DNA from: Engelhardtia mirabilis
Lineage (GTDB): Bacteria; Planctomycetota; UBA1135; GCA-002686595
Direction: 5' to 3'
DNA: 64,000 bases
Assembly (NCBI GenBank): GCA_007751255.1
Contig: CP036296.1
Span: 2,480,001-2,544,000, forward strand
Positions 9,158 through 19,133 of this stretch are shown here, one piece after another. The first letter of the stretch is position 1. Every line of letters begins with the position of its first letter. A program made the position numbers and the translations under genes. Below the pieces are notes generated by a model that searched no databases, was not told the origin of the DNA, and saw only the letters and a list, made by a program, of their open reading frames with translations.

Positions 9158-11029
9158 TTGCCCCCTCTCAGACTCCTCCGCCAACTCCGTTCGGCGATCG
9201 CGCTGGTCGCCTTAGCGCTCGGGATCGCGCTCCAGCCCGCCCTGGCCCAGGGTTGGCAGAACTTTGCCCCACGGTTGGAGGCGCGTGTCTCGGTTGAATG
9301 GCCCGAGGGGCTCTCCAGCGGCTACGTGCCGGCCCGGGTGGAGTTCCGCTCGAGCCGCGCGGAGGAGGTCATCGTCGTCGCCCGCTCGTGGGCCGGCAAC
9401 GACGTCCACTCGGGCACCACCAGCGTCAGCGGGATGCTGCCCCCCGGCGGCTCGACGACCCTAGAGCTGCCCATGCTGTCCGGGATCGTCGACGACCACG
9501 GCCTCAATGTCATGGCTTCGGTCGATGGCCAGGACGTCTACCTACACGCCTACGCGCGCAACCCGCGCGACGATCTGCGCGGGATCCTGGTCGTCAGCGA
9601 GCGCGCCGAGGGCGCCGGCTGGCCGGCCGATCGCGCACAGGCCCTCACCGGCGTCGTGATCCCCGACCGCGCGCCCTTCCGCGGACTGGCTCCGGCGTCG
9701 GCGGCAGCGCTGGCCTGGCAGATCGGTCTGCCCCTGCCCGAGCTCGTGCACCCCGCCACGCGCGCACCCGGACGTCCGGGCGCCCTCACGGGCACCTTCT
9801 CGGTGGCGCGGATCTCCGGTGCGTTGCTGCCCCGCAGAATCGAGAGCTACACCAGCCTCGCCGCGCTCGTGATCGACGGCGACGCGCCCCCGGCGAGCGC
9901 CGACCTGGGCGCGGCCCTGCGCTGGATGCACGCAGGCGGCACGGTGGTCTTCGCCGGCGCCGACCCGGAGCGAGCGGCACGCACGGTCCTCGCCGACGAG
10001 ATTCTCGAGAATCGGTTCGAGCTGGCGCGCTTCGGCGAGGCGCGCGTGCTGCGGCGCGGCCTGGGCTACCTGATCCTCGCGCCCGGATCGCCCCTCGTGA
10101 GCCAGGACCAGGCGGACGCGATCTATTGGGTCGTCGAGCGCGCCGCCCGCTGGGTGCCCTCGGCGCCGATCCGCCACACGTCGTTCCGACCGAGCACGGG
10201 CATCGTCACCAGGCCGCCCGTGCTGGCGCTGCTGACGATCGTGACCCTGTTCACGATCATCGTCGGACCGCTCAACTTCGCCTACGCGCGCAAGCGGCGT
10301 CGGCCCGTGCTGCTGCTCGCGACGATTCCGCTGCTCTCGGTCTCGGCTGCCGTGCTGCTCTTGGCCTACGGGACCATGCGCGACGGATTCGGCTTGCGGA
10401 CGGCGACGAGCTCCCTGGTCGTGCTCGATCAGCGCACCCACGAGCTGGCCGCGGCCAGCGCCCGTGAAGTCTTCGCGGGGCTCTTCAGCGAGCGCACCGC
10501 GAGGCCCCACGCGGGCACCGTGGTGCTGCCGGAGGTTCAGCGCTCCGACCTCGAGCGCCGAGCGCGCTTCCGCGTGGACTTCGGGACCAACACCGAGTTC
10601 AGCGGCGACGTGATCGGTACCCGCTCCGTGCGCCGCCTGCGCACGGTGGAGCAGCGCACGAGCCGACTGCGCCTTGACCTGCGCCCCGAGGGCGACGGCT
10701 GGCGCGTGACCAACGGCCTGGAGACGGGTCTGCGCGACCTCGTCTTCCGTGACGCCCAGGGCTCGCTGTTCACCATCGACCGCTTGGACGGTGGCGGCGA
10801 GGGGCTCTTGACGCCGTCGGGGGAAGAGCGCGCGCGGGACGTCCTGGCCTCCCTCGGCGTGGGCGATGGCGTGCCGCTCACGGACACGTTGTTGCCGGGT
10901 ACCTACGTGGCCCTGGTCGAGGGCGGCGCGTTGATCGACGACCTGGGCCTGGGCGGCCGCTCGCTCGCCCAAGAGCACGGCTTGATCGGAGTCGTCGATT
11001 GGTCGACGGCGGGGGGGGCGGTCCGATGA
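9158..11029 (+). CDS. Exported/membrane protein of the MoxR-ABC cluster
   Basis: 623 residues. A signal peptide (IALVALALGIALQPALAQ) is followed by an extracytoplasmic beta-rich region of some 330 residues. Two adjacent transmembrane helices follow at about 350-410, with IVGPLNFAYARKRRRP between them; VGPxN followed by basic residues recurs in many large bacterial membrane proteins of unknown function. A cytoplasmic or extracytoplasmic tail of about 200 residues ends the protein. The TTG at 9158 is chosen since it includes the signal peptide; no ATG suits. It ends in a 4-nt overlap with the ABC ATPase gene, so it may be an accessory part of that exporter. Confidence 0.8.
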   Translation: MPPLRLLRQLRSAIALVALALGIALQPALAQGWQNFAPRLEARVSVEWPEGLSSGYVPARVEFRSSRAEEVIVVARSWAGNDVHSGTTSVSGMLPPGGSTTLELPMLSGIVDDHGLNVMASVDGQDVYLHAYARNPRDDLRGILVVSERAEGAGWPADRAQALTGVVIPDRAPFRGLAPASAAALAWQIGLPLPELVHPATRAPGRPGALTGTFSVARISGALLPRRIESYTSLAALVIDGDAPPASADLGAALRWMHAGGTVVFAGADPERAARTVLADEILENRFELARFGEARVLRRGLGYLILAPGSPLVSQDQADAIYWVVERAARWVPSAPIRHTSFRPSTGIVTRPPVLALLTIVTLFTIIVGPLNFAYARKRRRPVLLLATIPLLSVSAAVLLLAYGTMRDGFGLRTATSSLVVLDQRTHELAAASAREVFAGLFSERTARPHAGTVVLPEVQRSDLERRARFRVDFGTNTEFSGDVIGTRSVRRLRTVEQRTSRLRLDLRPEGDGWRVTNGLETGLRDLVFRDAQGSLFTIDRLDGGGEGLLTPSGEERARDVLASLGVGDGVPLTDTLLPGTYVALVEGGALIDDLGLGGRSLAQEHGLIGVVDWSTAGGAVR

Positions 11030-11961
11030 CGGCGATTCTCGAGGTCGAGCGGCTGACCAAGACCTTCGACGGTCTGACCGCGGTGGACCAGATCAGCTTC
11101 GAGGTCGGCGCCGGCGAGATCTGCGGCTTCATCGGGCCCAACGGCGCCGGCAAGACCACCACCATGCGGATCTGCGCCACGCTCGAGCTGCCCGACGAGG
11201 GCGACGTGCGAATCGGCGGCCATTCGGTGCTGGAGGAGCCGCGCTACGCGCGCCACCGGACTGGGTTCATGCCCGACCACTTCGGCGCTTACCCTTCGAC
11301 CACGGTCGAGGAGTACATCGACTTCTTCGCCCGGGCCCAGGGCCTGCGCGGTGCGAAGCGCCTGTCGGCGGTGGGGGACGTGACCGAGTTCACGGGCCTC
11401 TCGCCCCTGCTAGGCAAGGCGGTCAGCGGACTCTCGAAGGGCATGCGCCAGCGCCTGTGCCTGGCCAAGACCCTGCTGCACGATCCCAAGCTCCTGATCC
11501 TCGACGAGCCCGCTTCGGGTCTCGACCCGCGCGCCCGGGTCGAGCTGCGCGAGCTGGTGGTGGCCCTGGCCGAGCTCGGCAAGGCGGTGCTGATCTCCTC
11601 GCACATCCTCACGGAGCTGTCGGAGATCTGCACCAGCGTGGCCGTGATCGAGCTCGGCCGCATCAAGGCCCACGGGAACTTGAAGGACATCCGCGCGCGG
11701 CTGTCCGGCGCGGGTCGTGCCTTCCTGCGCTGCATGGAGTCGCCCGAGCAGGTCGAGCGCGCGATGGCCGAACTTCCCGGCATTCAACAACTGGTGCGCG
11801 AGCAGGGCGGAGTCAGCTTCGACTACGGCGGCGGCGACGAGATCCTGGCAGGCATCGTCACCCGCCTGGTCACGGGTGGCCTGCGTCCGGTCGAGGTGCG
11901 GCAGGAGTCGGCGGACCTCGAGGACGTCTTCCTGGAGCTGACCGAAGGGCAGGTGCAATGA
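11026..11961 (+). CDS. ABC transporter ATP-binding protein
   Basis: 311 residues. Walker A GPNGAGKTT at about 43-51, Q-loop region near GFMPDHFG, signature LSKGMRQR, Walker B LLILDEPASGLDPRARVE and H-loop SSHILTEL. The unusual LSKGMRQ signature and the extended C-terminal domain are typical of ATPases paired with ABC-2 type exporters. Both ends are coupled by 4-nt overlaps, to the membrane protein before and the permease after. Substrate unknown. In gliding bacteria a similar ATPase/permease pair sits near MoxR-type genes, but no motility role can be claimed here. Confidence 0.92.
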   Translation: MTAILEVERLTKTFDGLTAVDQISFEVGAGEICGFIGPNGAGKTTTMRICATLELPDEGDVRIGGHSVLEEPRYARHRTGFMPDHFGAYPSTTVEEYIDFFARAQGLRGAKRLSAVGDVTEFTGLSPLLGKAVSGLSKGMRQRLCLAKTLLHDPKLLILDEPASGLDPRARVELRELVVALAELGKAVLISSHILTELSEICTSVAVIELGRIKAHGNLKDIRARLSGAGRAFLRCMESPEQVERAMAELPGIQQLVREQGGVSFDYGGGDEILAGIVTRLVTGGLRPVEVRQESADLEDVFLELTEGQVQ

Positions 11962-13433
11962 GCGACGAAGCCCAGATGTCCGTTTCGCGGATCGAGTTGC
12001 TCAGCGATCGGGTCAACCCGATCGTGGTCAAGGAGGTGCGCCAGGCCCTGCGCGGGGACGCCTTCTTCAAGTCCCTGTGGGGCGTGCTGATGCTCTCGGC
12101 CCTGGCCTGCATCGTGGCCCTGACCTTCGTCTCGAGTACGAACCAGGTGGAGCAGTTCGGCGTCGGCTTCTTCAGCACCGTCTACGTCTGCATGTGTATC
12201 GCGCTGATGGCCTTGACGCCCATCGGCGCCTTCCAGTCCCTGGCGGGTGAATGGGACGACGACAGCTTCGAGCTGCTCGTGGCCTCCGACCTCGGCCCGG
12301 GCCAGATCATCCGCGGCAAGCTCCTTTCGGCGCTCGTCCAGGGCGGACTGCTGGGCGTGGCCTTCCTGCCGATGCTCGCCGTCGCCCTGTCCCTGCCGGG
12401 ACTCGACGTCCTCGCGGCCGGCAGCCTGATCCTGATGCTGGCGCTCGGAAGCTCCGCCGCCACGAGCCTGGCGCTGGGCATCGCCAGCGTCGCAAGACGG
12501 CGGCCGGTGCGGATCCTGGCTCTCGGTCTTCTGGTGGCCTTGACCCTGGCCCTGGCCGTGTCCCTGATCCAGTTCGGGGCGATCGTCATCGTCGATCCAG
12601 GGGAGCTCTTCGACTACGACGTCCTCGCGGCCCTGGCGACCCTCGGGAGCGCGGCGATCTTCTTCGCCGGCTACGCGGTGTTGGTGGCCCAGGCCCAGAT
12701 CTCTCACCCGGAAGAGAACAAGTCGTCAGCGCTGCGGATCTGGACTGTGCTGGCGATGGTCTTGGGCGTGGCGATCTGCGGGCTGGTGCACCTTGTTGGC
12801 CCGACCCGGTCCGACGTGCTGGAGATCGCGGTTCCGATGGTGCTGGTGGGCGTATCGCCGGCCCTGTTCACCTTCGCCACCGAGTCCAAGCGCCTTCCGC
12901 GACGTGTCGAGTACGAGTTGCGCTCGGGCCGCGGTGGCCTGTCCGCGGATCTCTTGATGCCCGGTGGGGCGCGGGGGCTGCTCCTGGCCTGGGTGCTGGT
13001 GCCGATGCTGCTCTTGGTCGCCTCGATCTTCGGAGTCCTGTCCGGAGACCTCGGGGACCTCTCACCGACCTTCCTGATCGCTGTCTACTTACTGACCTAC
13101 CTGTCCCTGGGCAGCTTGTTCGTGCGCCTGGTGGGTGGCAGCCGCCGGACCGGCAAGCTGCGCGTGGGCTTCGTCCTGATGGTCATCGCTTCGATGATCA
13201 TTCCCTCGGTGATCGGGTCGACGCTGGGTAGCGATTCGATCGCGAGTGGACACCATGTCTTCAATCCCTTCTGGGTGCTCAGCGAGTACGGGGGACAGGA
13301 CCTCGATCTGTTCGATCTCGCTGGGCCCCTGACGGTCTTCCTCTACATGGGGCTCGGCCTGGCGCTCCTCATCAACTTGCCCGGGATATTCGCAGCAATC
13401 CGGCACCGCAGGCGGCTGCGGCGGCAGGGCTGA
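11958..13433 (+). CDS. ABC-2 type transporter permease
   Basis: 491 residues with about ten to twelve hydrophobic segments. The N-terminus has a short cytoplasmic stretch with NPIVVKEVRQALRG, a motif found in ABC-2 permeases that starts NPxxxKExR. A region near residues 95-115 has the conserved GEWDDDSFELLVASDLGPGQIIRGK, where such permeases carry E..TLE.L..TP. The ATG at 11958 overlaps the ATPase stop, so the two proteins should form one exporter. The DUF58 gene follows after 1 nt. Substrate unknown. Confidence 0.88.
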   Translation: MSDEAQMSVSRIELLSDRVNPIVVKEVRQALRGDAFFKSLWGVLMLSALACIVALTFVSSTNQVEQFGVGFFSTVYVCMCIALMALTPIGAFQSLAGEWDDDSFELLVASDLGPGQIIRGKLLSALVQGGLLGVAFLPMLAVALSLPGLDVLAAGSLILMLALGSSAATSLALGIASVARRRPVRILALGLLVALTLALAVSLIQFGAIVIVDPGELFDYDVLAALATLGSAAIFFAGYAVLVAQAQISHPEENKSSALRIWTVLAMVLGVAICGLVHLVGPTRSDVLEIAVPMVLVGVSPALFTFATESKRLPRRVEYELRSGRGGLSADLLMPGGARGLLLAWVLVPMLLLVASIFGVLSGDLGDLSPTFLIAVYLLTYLSLGSLFVRLVGGSRRTGKLRVGFVLMVIASMIIPSVIGSTLGSDSIASGHHVFNPFWVLSEYGGQDLDLFDLAGPLTVFLYMGLGLALLINLPGIFAAIRHRRRLRRQG

Positions 13434-13434
13434 C

Positions 13435-14307
13435 GTGGCGGCGGCCCTCGAACCGGGACAGCGGCTGCGGCCGGGCCTCGCCGCGCGCGCCTTGCTCGAC
13501 GCTTGGCGGCTGGTGCCGCCCCAGAAGCCGGTCGGTCGCCTTCCCGGCTCGGAGTTGGCATCGGGAGTCGGGGCCTCGCTCGAGATGCAGGACCGGCGCA
13601 GCTACGCGCCCGGCGACGACGTGCGCCGCTTGGACTGGGGCGCCTTCGCGCGGACCGACCAGTTGATGGTTCGCCAGTACCGCGAGGAGGTCGCGCCGAA
13701 GTTGGAGCTGCTGCTCGATGTGTCGGCGTCCATGGGCGTCGACGCGGACAAGGCCCAGTTGGCGGTGGACCTGGCCGCGTTGTTCTGCGGCCTGGCCCGC
13801 TCGGCCGGGGCCCCGGCGCAACTGGTGCTGCTCGGCGATCAGTTGACCCTTTCGGAGCCCGAGGCCCTGGACCACGGCGTGGCCTTCGAGAGCGAGCGCC
13901 CGGTCAGCGAGCTGCTGTCCGACGCCGCCGCCCACGCTCGCCCGACGGCCCAACGGGTGCTCGTCAGCGACCTCTTGAGCGAGGTCGACGCCAGCGGAGC
14001 CACGCGCTCCCTCGCCGGTCGCACCGAGCGCCTCTCGATCCTGCAGGTGCTGAGCCCCTCGGAGGTGGAGCCCGAGGCGTCCGGTCCCTCGCGCCTGGTC
14101 GACGCGGAGGGCGGCAGCAGCCTCGACGTGATCGTCGATCGCGGCGCGATCGAGGCCTACCGGCGCCGGCTCGAGCGCCTGCAGCAGTCCTGGCGCGAGT
14201 CGTCGCAACGCATCGGCGGGCGCTTCCTGAGCCTGACCTGTGGCCCGCCCCTGACGAGCCTGTGCCGCGAGCGCCTGGCGGTCGAGGGCTGGCTGGAACC
14301 GCGCTGA
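13435..14307 (+). CDS. DUF58 domain protein (VWA-like)
   Basis: 290 residues. The central sequence DRRSYAPGDDVRRLDWGAFARTDQLMVRQYREE is the DUF58 hallmark (YxxGDDxRxIDWxxxAR), followed by LELLLDVSASMG, the VWA metal-site motif DxSxSM. DUF58 proteins are partners of MoxR ATPases. The GTG start at 13435 comes 1 nt after the permease stop, so it is the last gene of the + operon. It converges with the VWA/GATase gene across only 44 nt. Confidence 0.9.
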   Translation: MAAALEPGQRLRPGLAARALLDAWRLVPPQKPVGRLPGSELASGVGASLEMQDRRSYAPGDDVRRLDWGAFARTDQLMVRQYREEVAPKLELLLDVSASMGVDADKAQLAVDLAALFCGLARSAGAPAQLVLLGDQLTLSEPEALDHGVAFESERPVSELLSDAAAHARPTAQRVLVSDLLSEVDASGATRSLAGRTERLSILQVLSPSEVEPEASGPSRLVDAEGGSSLDVIVDRGAIEAYRRRLERLQQSWRESSQRIGGRFLSLTCGPPLTSLCRERLAVEGWLEPR

Positions 14308-14351
14308 CCGGCGTCTCCTCGCGCGCAACCTGCCGCGGTCGTGCGCGAACG

Positions 14352-17123
14352 TCAGCGATCGAGTCGCCGCGCCGATGCGCCGCGCGCCTTGCGCAGGGCG
14401 GACCCGAGGCTCGGTTGCTCGGGGCTCGGACGGGAGTCGGGAGCGGTCGAGGTCTCGACCGACGTCTCGCTCGGCGTCTGCCCGGCCTCCGCGTCAGGAC
14501 CCGGCGCCGTCGCCCGCTGATTCGGCGTTCCGCGGATCGGCTGCACCCGGGCGCGCGCGCCGCGTCGCGGCAGCCTCACCAGGCCCCAGAGGTCGAGCCG
14601 TCGGAACCCGATCTCGATCAACAACACCAGGATCGCCGCGAGCAGCAGCGGACGACGCAGGGGGCGTCGGCCGGTGCCCGAGCGGGGACCCTCGAACAGC
14701 TCACCGGCCGCCGGTTCGACGCGGCCCCCGGAGAGGTCCGCCAGCCGCGCCAGGCGCCGCCGACCCACGTCGGGATCGGGTCCGCGCTCGAACTCCGGGG
14801 AGTAGGGCAGGCCGATCACGGGCAACTGCAGGGACCGGTCGTCGCCCAGGCTCACGGTGCCCACCACCACGCCGGCTTCGTCGATCGGGACCCGCGCCTC
14901 GAAGGAGCGCGGGCCGGTGCGCTCCAGCGCGACGACGCGGTTCTCGCCGCTGGGCAGGCGCAGGTTGGCCTCCAAGCGCGCGAGCTCGGTGTCCAGCTCG
15001 GCCTCGGGATCGAGCTCGACGGTGACCAGCGCCTCGTTGCCGCGGCGCTCCACGTCGGCGAAGACGCCCTCGGGTTCGCCCATGCCGACGAGCCAACGCA
15101 CGATCGACGAGAACAACGCCTGGAAGCCGGGCCAGGCCACGATCGCGCCCCCGGACTCGCCGCCCACCTGCCCGGTGTAGGCCAGGCTGCGACCGAGCCC
15201 GTACCAGGCGTAGGCGATCACGGGCGCCTTGTAGTCGTCGGTCGTGACCGCGCCCGCGGTGGCCTCGGCCTGCAAGTAGGTCAGGTTGTAGCCCGCGAGG
15301 ATCGGCAGGGCGTCGGTGGGCAGGTCGCCGATGCCGAGCAGCCCGGGCAGGCTGCGCACCTGGGTCGGCTCGTCGACGAAGCCCGAGCGCGCGGCGGTCA
15401 GGGTGTCCTGGCTGAACAGGCGCGGCAGGTCCTCGGCCTTCTCTGTGAAGTAGGCCTCGCCGCCGCCGGCCGTCGCAACCGCCTGCAGGAACTTCGCGTC
15501 GCTGTCGGTGTCCCGGCCCAGGGCGATGACCGAGCAGGTCATGCCCGCGCGGCGCAGGTCGAGCAGCAGCTCGACGCAGCCGTCTTGATCCTCGGAGTCG
15601 GCGGCGTCGGCGAACAGGATCAGGTGGCGGTTGATCTGCGGCGCCTCGAGGAGCGTGGCGGCCGCCGCCTCGATCGCGGCCTTGACGTAGATCCCGCCGC
15701 CGCTGGATTCGATCTTCAGGATCTTGTCCGCAATCGCGCCAGGCTGATCGACCTGGGTCAGCGCCACCACCTCGTGGGCAGCGGTGTCGACCGCGAAGAC
15801 GACCACGGCGTCGAGGGGCGAGAGCATCTCCACCGCCGTCGCGGAGCCCTCGTTGGCCAGGTCCATCTTGGTGCGCCCGCCGGTGACGGGCGCCATCATC
15901 GAGCCGGAGCGGTCCAGGGCGATGCCCAGGGCCACACCGACCTTGCGGTGCTCGCGGCGCATCTCCAGCGACACCGGCAGGACCGGATCGAGGGGCGAGT
16001 TGTGGTAGCCGCCGCGACCGAAGCTGGCCAGGCCACCGGTCACCAAGAGGCCGCCGCCGCGGTTCTGCACGAAGTCGGTCAGGGCGTCGAGACCGTCGTA
16101 GCCGATGCGTCCTGCGTCGACGTTCTCGAGCACCACGGCGCGGAACCCGGCCAGGGACTGGGGCGTGATGCGGACCTCTTCGGGCGCCAGCACCACCGTC
16201 GGCAGGCCGGCGCCGACGAGGGCCGCGGAGAGGGGCGAGGTCGCGCCGCCGTCGTTGAGCAACAGGACCCCGCGCTCGCCGCGCACGCGCACGCCGGCCA
16301 GGGCGCGGTCGTTCTCCGGCGCGCGATCGCCTGCGGAGTCGACGCGCACGGCGTAGCCGGCGATGCCCGCGCTGGCCAGGCGGTCGCGGAAGACCACCCG
16401 GTTCATGCCGGGCTCGAGGACGCGCGCCTCGCTGCGCAGCTCGGCGCCGTCGCGCTCGAGGGTCACGCGCGCCTCGGTGCGCTCGTCGGAGCGCACCCAG
16501 GCCACGAACTGGAAGGTCTCGCCGACCGCGACCTCGTCGGGCAACTCGACGCGCTCGACCGACACGTCGGCGCCGTCGTTGCGGGCGGTCGTGCGGACGT
16601 GGACGGGGATGCCGCGGGCGAAGGCGTGGCGCGCGGAGCCCTCGAGGTCGCCGCCGCGGGCTTCGCCGTCGGAGATCACGACCAACGCGCCGGGGCGGCC
16701 GATGGGGATCAGGGACAGGGCGGTCTCGACCGCGCCGGCCAGGTCCGATCCGTCGGCGTCGGGCGCCGGGCCCAGCTCGCCCACCTGACCCTCGCGGGCG
16801 GGGCGATCGACGATCACCCCTTCGCCGAAGGTCACCAGTCCGAGTCGGTCGCCCGTTCGCGACGAGGCCTCGGCCAAGCGCGCGACCTCGAGTCCCAAGC
16901 GCTCGCCGTCCGCGGGCATCGAGCGCGAGCGATCGAGCACCACGATCAGATCGCGACCCAGGGCGCCCTCGCGCAGGTAGGGACCGGCGATGGCGACGGC
17001 CATGAGCGCGATCGCCAGGAAGCGGATGGCCGTGCCCGGGCGCGAAGCGCTGCGCCAGGTCCACGCGACCCACAGGGCCGGCGCGGCGAGCAGCAAGAGC
17101 TCGGGGTGCTCGAGACCGATCAA
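14352..17123 (-). CDS. Large membrane protein with VWA-like and glutamine-amidotransferase-like domains
   Basis: 923 residues. Two N-terminal helices (about 8-22 and 32-46) flank a short loop. A first VWA-like domain begins with LIVVLDRSRSMPADGE at about 58-73 and includes ISDGEARGG. A middle region with GVLLLNDGG, GLPTVVLAPEEV and GGGLLVTGGLASFGRGGY is the class-I glutamine amidotransferase-like fold seen in these proteins. A second VWA domain begins GIALDRSGSMMAPVTGG near 405-420, with DAADSEDQDGC and a Ser-rich metal site. A late transmembrane helix (about 835-850) precedes a polar tail. Family members occur in BatA/MoxR clusters. It is coupled by a 4-nt overlap to the BatA-like gene upstream. 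Confidence 0.9.
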   Translation of the reverse strand: MIGLEHPELLLLAAPALWVAWTWRSASRPGTAIRFLAIALMAVAIAGPYLREGALGRDLIVVLDRSRSMPADGERLGLEVARLAEASSRTGDRLGLVTFGEGVIVDRPAREGQVGELGPAPDADGSDLAGAVETALSLIPIGRPGALVVISDGEARGGDLEGSARHAFARGIPVHVRTTARNDGADVSVERVELPDEVAVGETFQFVAWVRSDERTEARVTLERDGAELRSEARVLEPGMNRVVFRDRLASAGIAGYAVRVDSAGDRAPENDRALAGVRVRGERGVLLLNDGGATSPLSAALVGAGLPTVVLAPEEVRITPQSLAGFRAVVLENVDAGRIGYDGLDALTDFVQNRGGGLLVTGGLASFGRGGYHNSPLDPVLPVSLEMRREHRKVGVALGIALDRSGSMMAPVTGGRTKMDLANEGSATAVEMLSPLDAVVVFAVDTAAHEVVALTQVDQPGAIADKILKIESSGGGIYVKAAIEAAAATLLEAPQINRHLILFADAADSEDQDGCVELLLDLRRAGMTCSVIALGRDTDSDAKFLQAVATAGGGEAYFTEKAEDLPRLFSQDTLTAARSGFVDEPTQVRSLPGLLGIGDLPTDALPILAGYNLTYLQAEATAGAVTTDDYKAPVIAYAWYGLGRSLAYTGQVGGESGGAIVAWPGFQALFSSIVRWLVGMGEPEGVFADVERRGNEALVTVELDPEAELDTELARLEANLRLPSGENRVVALERTGPRSFEARVPIDEAGVVVGTVSLGDDRSLQLPVIGLPYSPEFERGPDPDVGRRRLARLADLSGGRVEPAAGELFEGPRSGTGRRPLRRPLLLAAILVLLIEIGFRRLDLWGLVRLPRRGARARVQPIRGTPNQRATAPGPDAEAGQTPSETSVETSTAPDSRPSPEQPSLGSALRKARGASARRLDR

Positions 17124-18955
17124 GCCACGCCTCCGCCGCGACGGCCGCGCAGGGTCCAGATGTCGAAGGCCACGGCCAAGAGGGCCAGGGCCGCGAGCCA
17201 GGCCGAGACCCGATCCGAGCTGATCGCGACGCTGGCCACCTGGGCCGCGCTTTGGCGCTCGCCGCTGGAGCGCTCGCGCAGCTCGGAGACGCTCTCGTCG
17301 GCGAAGGACTGGCCCAGGAGCGCGACCCGCTCGCCGTCGCGTTCGAGGGCGTAGATGCCGGGACGCTCGAGGGTGGCGAAACGCAGCTCGCGGCCCTTGT
17401 CGGTGGTCTGCTCCGCGGCGACGGGGCCGGAGTCGGCTTGGTCGAGGGGGCCGCGCAGGGTGTAGGTGCCGGGCTCCTCGACCAACCAGACCAGGGCCTC
17501 GCCGGCGCGCAGGTTCGTGGCCCGTGGTCCGGGCAGGGCGCGGCGCGCCTGCTCGATCAGGTTGGCCAGCAGGATCGGCCAGTCGGGCGACCGTTGCAGG
17601 GTCGAGCGGGTGGGGTCGAGATCCAGGTGCAGGTCGACGCCGCCCGAGCGCTCGACGCGCGTGACCAGGGCTTGGGAGCCCGCCGCGACCACCGGCGCGC
17701 CGGGCAGTGGGGACTGCTCGTGGCCGGTCCAGACCACGCCCTCCAGGGTCAGGCCGTCGAGGGGCGGCGTGGCACGCTCGACCAGGAACGGACCGACCCA
17801 GGAGCGCGTGGCCTCGCCCGCGGCCGGTGCGTGCAGCACGAGGCGGAAGTTGCTCCCCCGGTTGCTGTCCGCTTCGACCAGCGCCAGTTGGGCGACCTCA
17901 TCGGCACCGGCCAGGCGCACGTCGGGCACGAGCTCGAACAGGTGGTCGAGGGGCGAGCCGCCGGCGGAGCTCAGGCCCAAGAGTCGCTCGGTGGCCGCGT
18001 CGAGCTCGCTCGCGATCGACACGGTGCGGGGCGGGGCCGGCGCCAGGAAGGCCTGGTCGTCGACGGCGAGTAGGTCGCCATCCAGCGCCAAGCGCACCGC
18101 GCCGGTGCCCTCGGGGAGGGCGAGCTGCAGGTGCGAGCGTCCCCCCGCTACCAGCTCGACCTCGCGCTCGAGCAGCGGCGAGTCGGCCGGGATCGGCGCG
18201 GTGAACGCTCGCAGGGTACGCGTGGCGACGGCGTCGCCCAGGTTCGCGACCACGATCGAGATCGACTCCGCGCCGGCCTCGCGGCTGCGGTGGGCGCCGA
18301 CGATCGCGACGTTGGGCGCCGGCCGCCCGAAGGCTTGGACCCCGACCAGGTCCGGCTGGCGTTCGGGCTCGAAGCGGTCGGTGTAGAGCTCGACGGCCAC
18401 GTCGGCGCCCGGGGTCCGGGAGCTGGCCAGGCGCAGGGCGAGGGTCAGGGCGTCGCCGAGGTCGTGACGCGCTGCGGCCGGTTGCCAGCCGCCCAGGAAG
18501 TCGCCCAGCTCGCGCGCCAGGCCGCCGGGGCCCACGCGCACGGCCGCTTCCGGTCCGCTCTCGATCAGGGTCACCCGCGCGTCGCCGGGCAGCTCGTCCA
18601 GGCGCGCGCGCAGGGCTGTCGTGGCTCGCTCGGCGGGTGAGCCACCGGGCAGCTCGGCCGCCATCGACGCCGACCCGTCGATCACCGCGACGAGGTGGGG
18701 GACCTCGCGCGGACCGCTGCAGCGCGGACCCGCCAGGGCCAGGGCCAGGGCCAGGGCGGCCAAGAGCTCGGCCAAGAGCGAGGGCGAGCGGATCAGGCGC
18801 TCGCGAGTGCGTCCGCTGGCGGGCGTGCGCTCGCCGCCGCCCCACAGGAACAGGGCACTGGTCACGCGACGGCGGTAGCGCCGGCGGAAGTAGTGCAGCG
18901 CGAACACGGCCGGCAGGGCCAGGAGCGCGAGGAGTCCGAGGGGGTTGACGAACAC
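17120..18955 (-). CDS. BatA-like VWA membrane protein
   Basis: 611 residues. The N-terminus MFVNPLGLLALLALPAVFAL followed by HYFRRRYRRR and, after a 20-residue gap, a second helix is the aerotolerance BatA N-terminal domain. A VWA-like domain follows with VAVIDGSASMAAELPGG at about 89-105, keeping the DxSxSM metal site. A C-terminal transmembrane helix lies at about 580-600. BatA-type proteins anchor VWA domains in the membrane for MoxR-assisted assembly. It begins the - operon and is followed by the VWA/GATase gene with a 4-nt overlap. A 178-nt gap separates it from the divergent His-rich lipoprotein. Confidence 0.88.
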   Translation of the reverse strand: MFVNPLGLLALLALPAVFALHYFRRRYRRRVTSALFLWGGGERTPASGRTRERLIRSPSLLAELLAALALALALAGPRCSGPREVPHLVAVIDGSASMAAELPGGSPAERATTALRARLDELPGDARVTLIESGPEAAVRVGPGGLARELGDFLGGWQPAAARHDLGDALTLALRLASSRTPGADVAVELYTDRFEPERQPDLVGVQAFGRPAPNVAIVGAHRSREAGAESISIVVANLGDAVATRTLRAFTAPIPADSPLLEREVELVAGGRSHLQLALPEGTGAVRLALDGDLLAVDDQAFLAPAPPRTVSIASELDAATERLLGLSSAGGSPLDHLFELVPDVRLAGADEVAQLALVEADSNRGSNFRLVLHAPAAGEATRSWVGPFLVERATPPLDGLTLEGVVWTGHEQSPLPGAPVVAAGSQALVTRVERSGGVDLHLDLDPTRSTLQRSPDWPILLANLIEQARRALPGPRATNLRAGEALVWLVEEPGTYTLRGPLDQADSGPVAAEQTTDKGRELRFATLERPGIYALERDGERVALLGQSFADESVSELRERSSGERQSAAQVASVAISSDRVSAWLAALALLAVAFDIWTLRGRRGGGVA

Positions 18956-19091
18956 GGCTGGAGGGAGCCTATACGGGCGCGGGGGCCCTCCATGGCCGCG
19001 GCGTCGGAAAGGGGGCCCGCGTCGCGCTCCCGGACCCGGCTTCCGGCGGGAGAGGCCTCGCCCGAGCCTCGGCGTCGGCCGATGGGGTGGT

Positions 19092-19097
19092 TAGACT
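19092..19097 (+). promoter_or_regulatory. Candidate -10 element TAGACT
   Basis: TAGACT sits 37 nt before the ATG of the His-rich lipoprotein. The same or similar hexamers (TAGACT, TAGGAT, TAGGGT) recur before other gene starts in this window. No clear -35 box is seen here. Confidence 0.35.
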
Positions 19098-19133
19098 GCG
19101 CGCACTCCAGCCACCCCGACCGGAACTCCCGCG

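Noticed and set aside
13503-17354. A 1283-codon open frame on the + strand
   Set aside because: It runs antisense to the VWA/GATase gene and out of frame with DUF58. GC-rich DNA creates such long shadows; the sequence is Arg/Gly/Pro-rich with no domain.
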